A DNA stretch of 64,000 nucleotides from Sialis fuliginosa (lineage: Eukaryota > Arthropoda > Insecta > Megaloptera > Sialidae): positions 34,317,340-34,381,339 of the forward strand of contig OY540811.1 of NCBI GenBank assembly GCA_961205875.1, in the 5' to 3' direction. The notes below the pieces were generated by a model that did no database searches, was not told the origin of the DNA, and was given only the letters and a program-made list of their open reading frames with translations. Position numbers and translations under genes: made by a program. Shown here in pieces: positions 33,550-45,340 of the stretch (positions are counted from its first letter, which is position 1; every line of letters begins with the position of its first letter).

Positions 33550-35818
33550 ATATATGGGTAATTCTACACACTAAGGAAGAAAATGGAGTTAATTCCGGCA
33601 CGAAATTTTTTTCATGCATAAGCTTTGGCAAGTAGTTTTATTTTAAGTTGATGACATTTTTCACACTATCTGAAAGTGGCCAGTCAAAAAATTAAAAATT
33701 AAAAATTTTATGGCCATTAAAAAGAGATATTAGTAGAGGGAAATTAGCATTTTGAAGTGATGCATTCGGGAAGTTGGATTTTTTTGGATTTTCTCTTTAT
33801 ATATTCGAAGATGAGTTGAAAATCAAAAATTTGGAAAAATCGACCATGTGCGTCCCAAGAAAATTGCATAATTGTGCATTTTTGATACATTTCAAGTGTG
33901 TCGCTACACTGTTTTTGAAATATCTCCGGTTCTATAGGTCGTAGGAAAATAAAAAAATACTAAAATACTTATAAGTTAATAGACTATAGAACTGCATAGG
34001 TAGCGTTACTTTTCAAACGCATCATAACCTCAAAAATAAAAATAAATTCGAAAAACTTTTTTTATCACTAATAATGCAATAATTAACGTACAAATGAAGG
34101 GATACTTACGAAAATAAGAAGAAATATGTATTTTTATGTTATAAATACATGATAAAATTTTCAAAAATAAAATTTGATTTTTACATCCACAATCGATCAT
34201 TTTTGAAAAAAATGGAAAAACTCGCCATTTAATGAGAAAACGGCGTAGGGTATTTTTTTTTTTTTAATTGTAGACATTTTTATTTACTTTCTTGTGAACA
34301 TATGCCAAAATCTGTTAAATAAGTTAAAATATCGTTTTTTGTAATTTAAAAATGTTACATTTGGCCACTACTGCGAATAAAATTTAAAAAAAATGAAATT
34401 CCTGTAGAATTACACTCACATAATAAAAAAAGTCATTTGCAATAACATAAAAGTATTTTGAAGTCATATAAAACAACTATTCGTTGATATCAAAACAATA
34501 ATTCACAATATTAATTATTGAGTAGGTAGAAAATATTTTTATTTGTTTATAACAAATTAAATTTGTTATAAACAATACAAATTGTTAAAAGACATAGGTA
34601 GACATTTAAAACAACAATTCGTTGATATTAAAACAATCTATTCACAATATTAATTATTGAGTAGGTAGAAAATATTTTGATTTGTTTATAAAAAAAAATT
34701 TTTTTTATAAATAATAAAAATTGTTAAATAACAAACGAAGTCCGTATTCAAATGATATTTACCTAATTTTTTTTACATTATTTAAGTACAATCCCATTTT
34801 TAGAGCTGCCAGGAGACTGAGACCAGGAGATAGAATTCTTTACATAAAGAAAAATATTTTTATTTGTTTATAACAAATTAAATTTGTTATAAGCAATACA
34901 AATTATTAAAAGACATAGGTAGACATTTAAAACAACAATTCGTTGATATTAAAACAATCTATTCACAATATTAATTATTGAGTAGGTAGAAAATATTTTG
35001 ATTTGTTTATAAAAAAAAATTTTTTTTATAAATAATAAAAATTGTTAAAAAACAAACGAAGTCCGTATTCAAATGATATTTACCTAATTTTTTTTACATT
35101 ATTTAAGTCCAATCCCGTTTTTAGAGCTGCCAGGAGACTGAGACCAGGAGACTGAGAATTCTTTACATATTCCTTAAAAATCGGCAAAATAACGTTTTAT
35201 ATTAAAAAAAACAAGTCCTCTATCACAAGAAAACATGTGTACAACTCATACAACTAAAAAATTACTTATATCCACAGTATTTTTCACGAAAATGGTGACC
35301 AGGAGACTGAGAAATTGATTGGACAATGTACGATTTTGCTTACGTTAACTGAGTTAATTGATACAACCTCAAATTAAGTTAAAACATGTACAGTATTTTA
35401 TTTATTATATTTCTATTAATGACTATGACAAACGATGATTTGATCGGAATATAAATTCTCTATATTTTTTAAGTGTTTTGGTTCGACAGGAGAATGATGA
35501 AAAAATCGAACGACAAAATTCAATAGAATATTTCTTAAAGAAAATATAAAAAAATTCAAAAATTATTTACACAATAAAAAAGTACCAATATTATAGATTA
35601 CTACTGCAGTGTAATTTTTTTTTATACATTCAGAAACAATACTTATTTAGTCTGCTAACTTTCACTTCCGACAAGTGACATGCCAGGAGAATTTCACATT
35701 TTAAGTGTTATTTTTTATAAAAAATATATTTCAAAACGGGGTTATTTTCATTGGCATATTAATATACAAAATAAGTCGGGCCGTCCAAAATTCCCTCGTT
35801 TGTAGAACTACCCATATA
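33550..35818. mobile_element. TIR element with TATATGGGTAATTCTACA ends
   Basis: About 2.27 kb. The left end is TATATGGGTAATTCTACA and the right end TGTAGAACTACCCATATA (one mismatch). The inner half carries at least five CCAGGAGA-type words and a 321-bp tandem duplication. No long reading frame. Superfamily not determined. Confidence 0.75.
34532..35155 (+). repeat. 321-bp tandem duplication inside the TIR element
   Basis: Two nearly identical units (ATTTGTTTATAACAAATTAA at 34541 and again at 34862), each ending in GAGCTGCCAGGAGACTGAG and GACCAGGAGA. A partial third unit precedes them (about 34475-34531). Confidence 0.92.
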
Positions 35819-35829
35819 TTTCATATGTA

Positions 35830-36227
35830 TACATGGATACAACAAGAAAATAGAAAATAAGAAAGAAAGAAAATAAACATTAACGTGTAGGTATGTATAA
35901 TATTTTTAGAGGGTAAAACCCTTAATATTCATAAAGAAATCCTTAAAAAACAGCACAAACCTAAAAAATGGCTAAAAAACAGGTTGCCTGCAAACGACGC
36001 CGCATAATTCATGAGCCGTCAAAACCACGGCTAACTTGGATCAAAACATGCGTCGATCAAGATTTCAAAAAGCAAAAGACTTGTACTAAAAACCCCGAGT
36101 GATGTTATGACTGAACAGTATGAATAATGAGCAGAGAGCAAACCCCGCCCCCCTTTCCCCTTTACAGCGGTGATGATTAAAGTTTGATTTAACCCTATAC
36201 CGAATATATCAATATAATTTAAACTAA
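35830..36227. other. Intron stretch with nothing recognised
   Basis: Purine-rich GAAAGAAAGAAAAT run at 35860 and a C-rich word CCCCGCCCCCCTTTCCCC near 36145. No element ends seen. Confidence 0.45.
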
Positions 36228-36700
36228 TAGCATGGCTTGGTCAAAAATACAAAGCTCTTAAACTTTTTAAAATGTAAGTTTGTCAACTTTGTCAATTAAT
36301 TTTTTAGAGGATGTTTTTAAAAAATCGGGGTTATTTTCATATCTTTTATCTCATATTTTTTGTTAACATTGAATATTACTTGTAGTAATAATAGTGATTT
36401 AGTGAATAGTACATTTGAAAACATAATAAATAAATGACATAACCTCACTTAATAATTATATTTTCTTGCATCGATCCGTCACAAAAGAATAAATAAATAC
36501 AAAAACTGAAAAAAATATTCCACAAATAATAAATAATATATTTATCATAACAAGTTAAAATTTTTCAGAATTAAATAAGTAATATTCAATTTCAAAAATA
36601 AATATGCTTCACATTTTATAATGCAAACTTACCAAATTTAATCTTGATTAAAGATGTATCGTAATGAAACAGAACTCAAGATAAAATTTAAAATTATTAA
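36228..36700 (+). repeat. Unclassified interspersed repeat, copy 1 (direct repeat of 60795-61160)
   Basis: CATGGCTTGGTC, TTGTCAACTTTGTCAATTAA, AATCGGGGTTATTTTCATAT, AAATGACATAACCTCA, CATCGATCCGTCA and CTTCACATTTTATAATG occur in the same order at 60795-61160. Confidence 0.8.
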
Positions 36701-37370
36701 AATTCAAATAAATAATATAAGTTATGAATATCCTTAAGCTGGCACATGGTGATGTAGATGTGGCCAATATTTGTTATGTTTGTGAATATCTCAAATAATA
36801 ATAATTATTATTATTCAAAGCATCAGCAAAATACATATAGAGTGACCATTCACCCCGCATTTTGAATATTGTTCGTTTTTCAACATTTGTTATTTTTAAA
36901 AGAAAAATGATTAGTAAACATTGTATTTAATTTAAAAATGTGTTATTTAAAAAAACTTATTATTATCAAAATAAAATAAAATAAAATTAATAAAAAAATG
37001 ATCACAGTATTAGAAACCAAAAATCATAATAACGATTATGTTTTATATTTATAAGAACTGGACCTAAACGAGAAAGCCAGGTGTGGAGAGCAAAAACAAA
37101 TATTTGCGTTTGAAACCCTTTGATGTGTGCTCAAAAACCGACTTACGATAAACTGATATTTGCGTATTGGCCTTGTTTGACAATACGTAGCAAACTAAGT
37201 GAATTTGACCAACACATTGGCTTATTGTTAATTATACAAATATGGTAAATATCTGTGTGCTATTTAGATATGTAACATTTTTTTTATTTGCGCGGACGGA
37301 GATGTTAACATACATTTTTGATTGTTCGCAATTCGAATAATAATAGAGTTGAAAAAAATTACAAAATATC
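36701..37370. other. Intron stretch with nothing certain
   Basis: An ATAATAATTATTATTATT palindrome lies near 36797 and GAGTGACCATTCACCCCGC at 36841, which could be an element start. No matching second end found. Confidence 0.4.
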
Positions 37371-37374
37371 CATT

Positions 37375-37551
37375 TAAGTACATACCATATTGTTCTTCTG
37401 TAAGCTTTCGTGGCCGTTGTCCATGAGAGCAAGAACTAACTTTTCGGGCTGTTTTCCACGTCGTCGTAAGATATTACTTGACGTTTCGACTATCATGTAG
37501 AAGTCTTCTTCAGAAGTGTTTCTGAAACTGATCCATTTTAGTTTCCGCAGG
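37375..37551 (-). repeat. Repeat fragment with CTGAAGAAGAC...GTCGAAACGTC motif
   Basis: On the - strand: CTGAAGAAGACTTCTACATG then ATAGTCGAAACGT (37481-37512), then CGACGACGTGGAAAACAGCC and a short frame ending ...MDNGHESLQKNN. A related block occurs at 58655-58830. The motif style fits the non-coding end region of Penelope-like elements, not proven. Confidence 0.5.
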
Positions 37552-38115
37552 CAAATATCTCGAAAACTATGCAATATGGTAAAAAATGTTTTTAACAAAA
37601 GTTGCAGCATTTCGAGGGGGACATATAATAATGTTATGGGTTTTTATAATTTATCGGGTTAGTGGGAGTTTTATGGGGTAACTTTATTTTTTCAAACGGT
37701 AACCTGCATTTTTTATTGCAGATTCGTAATTTATGAAAAAAAATTGAGCAAAATTAACATAAATTTCTGGATTTTCAATAATTTTTTACAACTAAAACAT
37801 GAAAAATCGCGACAGGCAAAACGTGCTAGGTATTAGACAAGGATTCTTAAAATCTTTTAAAATTATCATTAATACAATTTTTTGATATTTTTTTAATTTT
37901 TTCAAATAAAAACTAATATTTTTTTTATAGATTCTTATTCTACGGGAAAAATATATATTTTTTTATCAAAGTTGATTTGATTTGATTTAAAAATCATTTA
38001 ATATCATATATATTCATAGCATTATTAAATGTCCCCTCGAAATGCTACGACTTTTGTCTTAAACATTTTTTACAATCTTACGTAGTTTTCGAGATATTGA
38101 ACATCCGGTACACAG
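37552..38115. repeat. Fold-back element lacking one end
   Basis: AAATATCTCGAAAACTATG, AAAAGTTGCAGCATTTCGAG at the left; CTCGAAATGCTACGACTTTT, GTTTTCGAGATATTGAACAT and CCGGTA at the right. The right end resembles the ACCGG ends of the element at 62960; the left terminus is replaced by the repeat fragment at 37375-37551. Confidence 0.75.
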
Positions 38116-38324
38116 GTAATTTTAATAATTTGCATCGTTCAAAAATAGTTTGAAAAATTCAAAAATTGAAAAGAGTAAACATTTGTTTCCGGTAGTAAGA
38201 TCAAAACTAGCGTTTTGTTCCGAGACGAAAAATAATCTTAAATACATTTCAAACGTATGACCGTATAAGAAAGTAAAAAATTGTGCTGTTTTTATTTTAC
38301 ACGAAAAAATTAAGGCATAATTTT

Positions 38325-38660
38325 TAGGGTTCTGTAGAAAACTAGGAACCCTTATATTTCTCTCTGTCCGTCCGTCTGTCTATAAAAATTTTATACCTAT
38401 TAAGATGAAATTTGGTATACAGACATATATTGATGACCCCAAAACAGAAATGATGAGATTTAAAAAAAAAAAAAAATCACTTATCCCATTGAATGAGGTG
38501 TTTTTAGATAGGTATCTTTAAATGCAACAAAAAATGTTAAATGACCTCTGGATTTTAACCCTTCAGTCACGATCAATTTGTATTCAAATAAAATCGTAGT
38601 GAGAATTACTACGGAACACTATTAAATGCGTGCCCAACATGCACTTGGCCATTTTATATA
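38325..38660 (+). repeat. GGGTTCCGTAG-type interspersed repeat, copy 2
   Basis: TTAGGGTTCTGTAGAAAACT, AGGAACCCTTATA, GTCCGTCCGTCTGTCT, AAGATGAAATTTGGTA, then ACGGAACACTATTAAATGCG and TGCCCAACATGCACTTGG at the far end. Shorter than the copy at 56076-56900. Confidence 0.8.
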
Positions 38661-38989
38661 ATAAATATTAAATAATAACGATATCGTTCTCACATTTTGT
38701 TCTTTCTTAATAGCCTGATGGTAATTCTGTGATATTCAGACAATTAATTTGTTATTATTTAATATTTTAACGTCACTATAATAAATATTATAAATGAATA
38801 TTATATATAATACACATGCAATGTGTATTATAAGACAAGACACTTCTTACACCCTAGAGCCAACAAAACCGTACAATTCCACTACAATTAATTTGACAGA
38901 GCAGTGATTCTACCGTTTCCTAAACTTCGTGCATCACTCAAATAACAAAACAAGTCGAAACCAAGAATCGTAAAACCTGGAACAACATG

Positions 38990-39190
38990 TAGTAAAGAGT
39001 TAAGAGTAGCCCCTTCTTCGTGAAAGTTTATTAATTACCGCATCGACTCGTGTGGCATGGGAAAGGGGGGCAGGAAGTTATTACACACACTCTCTGTGAA
39101 GGGTGTCAGCTGTGGGGTTAATTTTTGGCAAAGATTGTCGTAATTAGTGTCGTTGTCGGTTATTATTTTGTGTGTTGCTGTAGCAATCCA
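38990..39190. promoter_or_regulatory. Possible conserved non-coding block
   Basis: Compositionally balanced, non-repetitive DNA in a repeat-filled intron. It has a homeodomain-type TTAATTA (39031-39037), an E-box CAGCTG (39107-39112) and CCCCTTCTTCGTGAAAG. No frame, no terminal repeats and no second copy in the window. An enhancer is one explanation; conservation cannot be tested here. Confidence 0.25.
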
Positions 39191-39676
39191 CTTGATTTAA
39201 TTTCAAGTAATTTTATAAGTAGGTACTTATGAATTTCGATGGATTTAGATTCTTGAAATTATATTCGATAGAAGCTTTATTAGATTGACACAAAAATGTG
39301 TACTATCACAAAAACAAATTTTCAAAATTTTGAAATATATTTCCTTATTTGAATGAAATTGTTTAATTTATCTGGTGAGGCCATATTGATCACTTTGGTT
39401 TCGGTAAAGTATACTATATATGGTTTTGCAATTTATCAATTAATAGTTTTCACGTACCTTTATCTGCCAGCAGGCTCCAAAAATACATGTAGCGATCCTT
39501 CGTTTAGTTGTGACGGAAAACAATTCGTTATAAGGATATACATACATATTATGTATATTGAGTTGTCACGCTTACACTAAAAATTGATCAAATGATTAGT
39601 TTAGTCAACAAAAATATATGCACTGATTTAAATTATTATAAAATATTTATTATAATTAAAAAAATATGGTCAATAC

Positions 39677-40083
39677 TAGGGGTGTACCAAAAATTCGGTC
39701 TAGCCGGAATTCACAAATTTATTCCGGTTCCGGTTCTGACAAAGACTAATAAATTCCGGCCGGATTTTTTGGGATTTAAAAAAAATTTATTACTGCTTTT
39801 TACTAATAAATTCATAAATAATATACCTACGTTATTTTTGTTTAAAAAATCAAACATAAATATAATAATTATGATATAACAACATTTTATTAACAAAAAT
39901 TTTAATGGAAACAATCATAACTCAAATGCAGTTTTTTAACATTTTGTGCAGCAAAAGTATAATTGTAATTATAACATTAATTGACCATAAAAAAGAAGCA
40001 ACTTTAAAATAATATATTAACAAAAATGTCATTATATTACGAACATTGAATTGTTCAATTATACAGGCTGAGTCATATCAGGT
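39677..40083 (+). mobile_element. hAT-like element (TAGGGGTGTACC end), second copy
   Basis: Starts TAGGGGTGTACCAAAAATTC with CCGGTTCCGGTTC and TTCCGGCCGGA words, then the same body as 1-396 in reverse. Next comes TACAGGCTGAGTCATATCAG, which may be a further element's end. The far terminus was not found. Confidence 0.65.
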
Positions 40084-40640
40084 GGAACAAACTGGAACAG
40101 TTGATCGAGAAAAATAATTCAAGAAAAAAAAAGTTCATATAAACATGTGTCCGGAAATTCTTCGCGCGGGAGCTACAGACTTTTAAACCTAATCAAAAGA
40201 CTAAAAACAATCTTCTTCAAGTCGTCTTTTGTTTCCATGTCAGAGCATACAACTGTCATTTATATAAAAACACAGTAGCCATGGAATAAAGAACTCTATA
40301 ATTTACGATTTCAGTATTTTATTAATTTAGGTAACCTATTTATTTATTTATTTTTGATTTTCATACAAATTCTAAAACAATACCTGGCGTTTCCTGGAAG
40401 TTTGAAAATATAATTTTATGCGATTTTTCAATAACTACTGAATAGATTTTATTCCGGTTTTCACTAATAGATAGGTTATGTTTAGGTGTATAATTTGTGG
40501 ATATTTTGTGTAAATTTCATGAAGCCGGAAAAAACAATTCGTGGTGAACCGAGTGTTGTGAGTATGTCGGGTGGACACGTTGGGTGAGCATGTTGGGTGG
40601 GCATGTTGGGTAAGCATGTTGGGTGGGCATGATTACTTAT
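40084..40640. other. Intron stretch; short GTTGGGTG tandem only
   Basis: Around 40566-40630 the unit GGGTGGGCATGTT/GGGTGAGCATGTT repeats four to five times (about 13-14 bp). Otherwise nothing recognised. Confidence 0.6.
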
Positions 40641-40765
40641 GTTTATTTAAGGGGGGGTAAGGATTTAAAGGCGAAAAAAAGGCATATTTTCATGATTTTT
40701 TTTTGAAGATATGAATAATGTTGGTTTATTTATTTCATATACACGTTATAGTATGACATCTAAAG

Positions 40766-42039
40766 TAGGGCATGTAAACCGGTTTTAACCGAAACCGGTT
40801 ATCCGGTTTTTTGTTAAAATTTACCAAAACCGTAAAACCGGGTTTTTCCCGAAAAACCGAAAGTCAATTATATATATATTTTTTTGTTTCTTAAAGTGAT
40901 AAATAATTTTATTTTTTTACTGTTATTCATGAAGTATTTATGTTGTGAATTTATTTAAATTAAAAAGGGGGACATCTATAAAATAACGCGTAATGTGTAA
41001 ATAAAAATATTATAGCGGAGTAAATGGAATTTGAGGGTCATTAATATGTTAATAAAGGAGATTATACTATTTCAAGTTCAAATTTAGAATAATAAATTTC
41101 AAATTGAGAATTGTAAATTCCACATTTGAGATGAAAATAAATAAACAATTTATTTCAATATAATATAATGTTTTATAAAACAAAATATATTTGCTATAGC
41201 TGCAATTATGGCCTCCACATACTATCACGAGCTCCTGTTGAATTATTGGCGAACCCCATAAGAAATTTTTTCTTGTCCAGCCTTTTTTTCGGTCATTCAA
41301 TTAATAATTTAAATACGTAAATATACCATTCGCTGATTTTTATTTTTGCTCGCCGGGCCAGATCCCCCTTAATCCTAGACTCCCAGGCTAGAGCCTTGTA
41401 TAGAGTTGCAATTATTATTTAACTTATTATTGTTACGAATATTTATTAATTAATTTAACATATATTAAATATTTTTAATTTCTTAATTTTATTTTAAATC
41501 AGGCCCTTAATTATTTACTATTGTCCAAATTAACAAATCATAATTAATGCATCATATAATTATATATCATGAGTGACATATCGGATATAATTAACAATAA
41601 TTTTCGTGATATTTTCTCGTACTACAATATTTTTAGCTACTGTAAACGAAACTCAGTTTGAGTCATATTTACTGTCTTCACCTATATCACTTTTAATACT
41701 AGCTTTTAAACTATCTTTACCAATTTAAAATTAATAGTTCCCAATTTGCAGTTGATAAGTCTCAATTTGAAATTGATTATTTACAATTTGAAATTGAATA
41801 GTCCAATTTTGAAATTGATTATTCCCAATTTGAAATTGAATCGTCTCAATTTGAACTTGAAAAGGTATAGTTAAATAAGTTTTATTTTTTTAATATTAAA
41901 ATATTATTTTATTTAAACAGTTTAAAACATTTTTTAAACTTAATTGAAAAACCCGACTAAAAACCGGTTAACCGGTTTTTCACTTTATGAAAAACCGAAA
42001 ACCGGTTTTTGAAATTTTTTCGGGTTTTTGTATGCCCTA
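40766..42039 (-). mobile_element. hAT-like element with ACCGG repeats, copy 2
   Basis: 1274 bp, TAGGGCATGTAAACCGG ... CGGGTTTTTGTATGCCCTA, with a perfect 8-bp duplication ATCTAAAG (40758-40765 and 42040-42047). Reverse orientation to 9710-11590 and shows the uninterrupted site of the mariner-like insertion there. A 77-codon frame at 41067-41300 (-) is not conserved in the other copy. Confidence 0.94.
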
Positions 42040-42536
42040 ATCTAAAGTATCTTTGGAAAAATTTTCAATTAAAAATATCCAAAAATAAGTCCATGACAGC
42101 GAATCTCTGGAGGCGCCTCGAAAAAAAGTTGTTATGCGGTGAACACCATAACTCGTTATCGGATCATCTAAAATGAAAAAATCGAAATGTGCTTGAAAGG
42201 TGATTTGTTTCCCTAGGTAGTCAGAGAGAGTTTTTTTTTTTTTTCGATTTAATTATTTTTGGCAGCATTTGAATGTGAAAAACGTGATTTTCGCTAAAAA
42301 TTTCGGTGAATTTGTTATTATAAAATGGAAAAAAATGGTAAAAAAAACTCTCTCTGATTACCAGTTGATTTATGTGCAAAAATAGTGTTTAAAATTTCAA
42401 AAGGATCGGTCAAGTAGATTTTGAGTTATAATGTTCACGAACTTCAAAAATGACATTTGCGAGAAAATCGATTTAAAGTTTATTATACTCGAACATCCAA
42501 AATTAAGCATCAATAAAAGGGTATAATTTTTTATAC

Positions 42537-42743
42537 TTACACAGAATCATCAATGCCAGCTTCGTACAGTGAAACACTGTCATTCAGGATGTCCAATGCA
42601 TCTTTTTGCTCTTGCCTAAGTTGGATTCTACCCTCTTTACTTGTACGTGCAGTTTGTCCGTATAAAAATCGAGCATGAGGGTCGGTCGCTTGAAACGCTG
42701 TATCTTCGTTAGTTTTATTCCGATTTACTTGAAATTTTGACAC
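42537..42743 (-). CDS. Protein-like frame of unknown family, possible exon
   Basis: The frame reads SKFQVNRNKTNEDTAFQATD then PHARFLYGQTARTSKEGR and IQLRQEQKDALDILNDSV, ending SLYEAGIDDS. It is charged and hydrophilic, unlike chance frames in this A+T-rich DNA. It stays open upstream to about 42785 (...NVQHVESIVSKFQ) without an ATG. A good splice donor GTAAGT lies right at its end (42535-42540 on the - strand), so it may be an internal exon. It lies about 80 bp inside the TTAAGGGGGGG element and antisense to the host gene. I do not recognise it; a transposon-encoded protein is the simplest guess. Confidence 0.4.
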   Translation of the reverse strand: MSKFQVNRNKTNEDTAFQATDPHARFLYGQTARTSKEGRIQLRQEQKDALDILNDSVSLYEAGIDDSV

Positions 42744-42876
42744 AATACTCTCGACATGTTGTACATTCAGAAAATTAAAAAAAAAAATGCATTTTAAAAC
42801 CTTACCCCTTCCCCCCCCTTAAATTAATATCCCCGGGTAAACCGGGTCCAATGCGCTAGTAATACAATAAAAGTAT

Positions 42877-43160
42877 ATGAGTGGGTTTTTATGGTTCCGT
42901 AGAGTGTTTTTTTTATTTACGCACAACTTTGTAGTAAGATGTTTCCTTGTTCAAATGGAATTGCACAATTCATCTAATATAAATATTACAGATAAATCAA
43001 ACAATTTCACCAGACAAAGAAATCAATGACTCAAATATCAATTCCAAATTCCTTTGATCATTTTTAGTCTTGACGTATTTTCTTTAATTATGTGTTGCGA
43101 AAAGGGATTATCATTAAATAATAAGATAATCCGTTATAACGCACACAAAACGAAAGAAAA
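42877..43160 (+). repeat. Unclassified repeat shared with 52087-52400
   Basis: ACGCACAACTTTGTAGTAAG, ATGTTTCCTTGTTCAAATG, TACAGATAAATCAAACAAT and CAAAGAAATCAATG recur in order at 52120-52230, same orientation. The 43130 word AATAATAAGATAATC is echoed near 52535. Confidence 0.7.
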
Positions 43161-43389
43161 TTATAAACAATGTTATATTGATATCCAAAAACTGCTGATT
43201 GATGTAGAAACTTCTCGTGTGGGATAAAATTGGTTTAAAAATCTGACAGATATCTAAATCAATTCTACTAAACCAAAAAAAACTGTATGTTTTTTAGCAT
43301 TACTGGATACATTCAATGTAAAACGTCAAACAGCTGCAATCAGAAACAAATCAATTCACTTGAATTTATATTGGTCAACAGCCATTTTG

Positions 43390-43573
43390 ATGCAGAATAG
43401 ACAACAGTAATTTGGACACGCTGAATTCAAAAATTACCATCATTTTGCTCAATCAGCTCTTGTTTTCACGATAATATGCAAACATTCAAGTATATATCTT
43501 TTATTTTTAAATCCAATACTTCCGGTATTACGGATAATAAAGTCACATGGTACCTATGGCAAACAGAATACAC
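43390..43573 (-). repeat. Two repeat fragments left of the large palindrome
   Basis: 43390-43490 matches 26350-26460 in reverse. 43500-43573 (ACGGATAATAAAGTCACATG, ACCTATGGCAAACA) is the AAGCCGATTTT-type repeat, whose continuation lies beyond the palindrome at 45341-45460. Confidence 0.65.
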
Positions 43574-45340
43574 TTAGTAGCGTCGATTTATCTGAAAAAA
43601 GGCTGTTTCGTGAAATCTCTTAGTAGTGAAATTTTTTTGACTAAATCGCTTGCTTTTGGGTTCAAGAATATGTGTGTAAGTTTTCCGGATTCACAAATTA
43701 AGGTTTTTTGACGATAGTTCGGCTAATATTTTGAATAAAAAAAATTAAAAAATATGAGATGATGCGCTATAAAAATACAAATACAATGACACAGGGTAGA
43801 GATCAAATGGTCATTCCGTTCACCCGTAAAAAAATAAAAACCGCAGAAAACACGGTATTTTTAAAGTTAAGATAAAAAAATAAATAAAACTCTTAATTTT
43901 TTTTAAATATCTTCAAAATATAGCTTTTACCGGTACAAACTGATGTGCAACATCTCATCTCATAGTTTTTGTTTAAACGGCCACAATAAACAAATTACGA
44001 AAATTTTTGAAGGTCAAATTCATTGGGTGCAAATAGTGTAGGGCCAAAAAATTTTTTTTTTAAATGAAGGTTTTTGAGAGGACTATCAAAATTAAAAAAA
44101 GTTATTTTTTTCAATTACTCCTTGACCCTTTTTTGGCTATTTGTTTATAAATTGTAATAAACATATCGCAGTTTAACCTCTTAATATTGCTTGAAATTTT
44201 TTTTATTTTCTTTCACTTAATAGCATTTGACAAGATGAACAGTACAAAAAAAAAAACATAAATAAATATTGATTCCTTAATGAGTTATTCATTTTTTTAG
44301 TTTTTGGCCAATTATTAACAAACAAATTAACATTTTGACTTGAATCTTGAGTAAATAGCTTCCTAAAGCATCTGTCTATCTGATATGTCAAGAAAAAAAA
44401 TTTACAGTCATTTTACCAAATGTAATAACGATTTAATTGTACGCCTTTAATTTTTTCGTTTCACTTGTGGTCAAGTGACTCCTATGGTTAATATGTTTAA
44501 CAATTAGTAACAAATTAATAACTTGGCCAATTTTTGACGTAGAGACATGTTTTTTTTTTAAACCCGTTTATTTTTTTTCGTAGAATTCAAATATGCAATA
44601 ATATCTGCACATAAATGCTTCTTATTTGTTATAAACAATAAAAATACAATTATTTATTTATTAATTTAAATTTAATTGCATCTGTTTCCAAGGCAACATG
44701 AATTGTAGACTTATTTATTAGTATTTAAAATTCAAATTTTGAGGCTGGTTTTCAGAGGGTCAAAGAGTGATTGAAAAAAATATTTTTTTAAATTAGATAG
44801 TACTCTTTAAAACCTACATTTAAAAAAAATAAAATTTGGCTCCACACTATTTGCACCCAATGAATTCGACCTTTAAAAAATTTCTTAGTTTTTTTTATTG
44901 TGGCCGTTTAAACAAAAACTATGAGATGAGATGTTGCATATCAGTTTGTACCGGTAAAAACTATCTTTTGAAGATATTTAAAAAAAATGAAGAGTTTTAT
45001 TTATTTTTTTATCTTAACTTTAAAAATATCGTTTTTTCCGCGGTTTTCATTTTTTTACGGGTGAACGGAATGACCATTAGACCTCTACCCTGGGTCATTT
45101 TATTTGTATTTTCATAGCGCATCATTTCATATTTTTTTATTTTTTTTATTCAAAATATTAGTCGAACTATCGTCAAAAAACCTTAATTTGTTACAAACAA
45201 AGGCATTTTTGACCCTGTTCCGGAGCACTGAGAATCCGGAAAACTTACACACATATTCTTGAATCCAAAAGCAAGCGATTTAGTCAAAAAAATTTCACTA
45301 CTAAGAGATTTCACGAAAAAATATAATTCGACGCTACTAA
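43574..45340. repeat. Large fold-back element (TTAGTAGCGTCGA ends)
   Basis: Ends TTAGTAGCGTCGA and CGACGCTACTAA; arms of roughly 560 bp share TAGTCAAAAAAATTTCACTA-type, GTGAACGGAATGACCATT-type and TTGCACCCAATGAATT-type words. The spacer is about 600 bp. It split a copy of the AAGCCGATTTT-type repeat, whose sequence at 32540-32580 gives the empty site. Frames at 44203 and 44836 are not conserved coding. Confidence 0.9.

Larger units (their letters stand above)
40647..42823. mobile_element. Element with TTAAGGGGGGG ends, interrupted by a hAT insertion
   Basis: Left TTTAAGGGGGGGTAAGG and right CCTTACCCCTTCCCCCCCC then TTAAA are inverted. Both sides carry TTAA. The hAT-like element 40766-42039 is inserted near the left end, leaving about 0.9 kb of own sequence, including the protein-like frame at 42537-42743. 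Confidence 0.6.
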
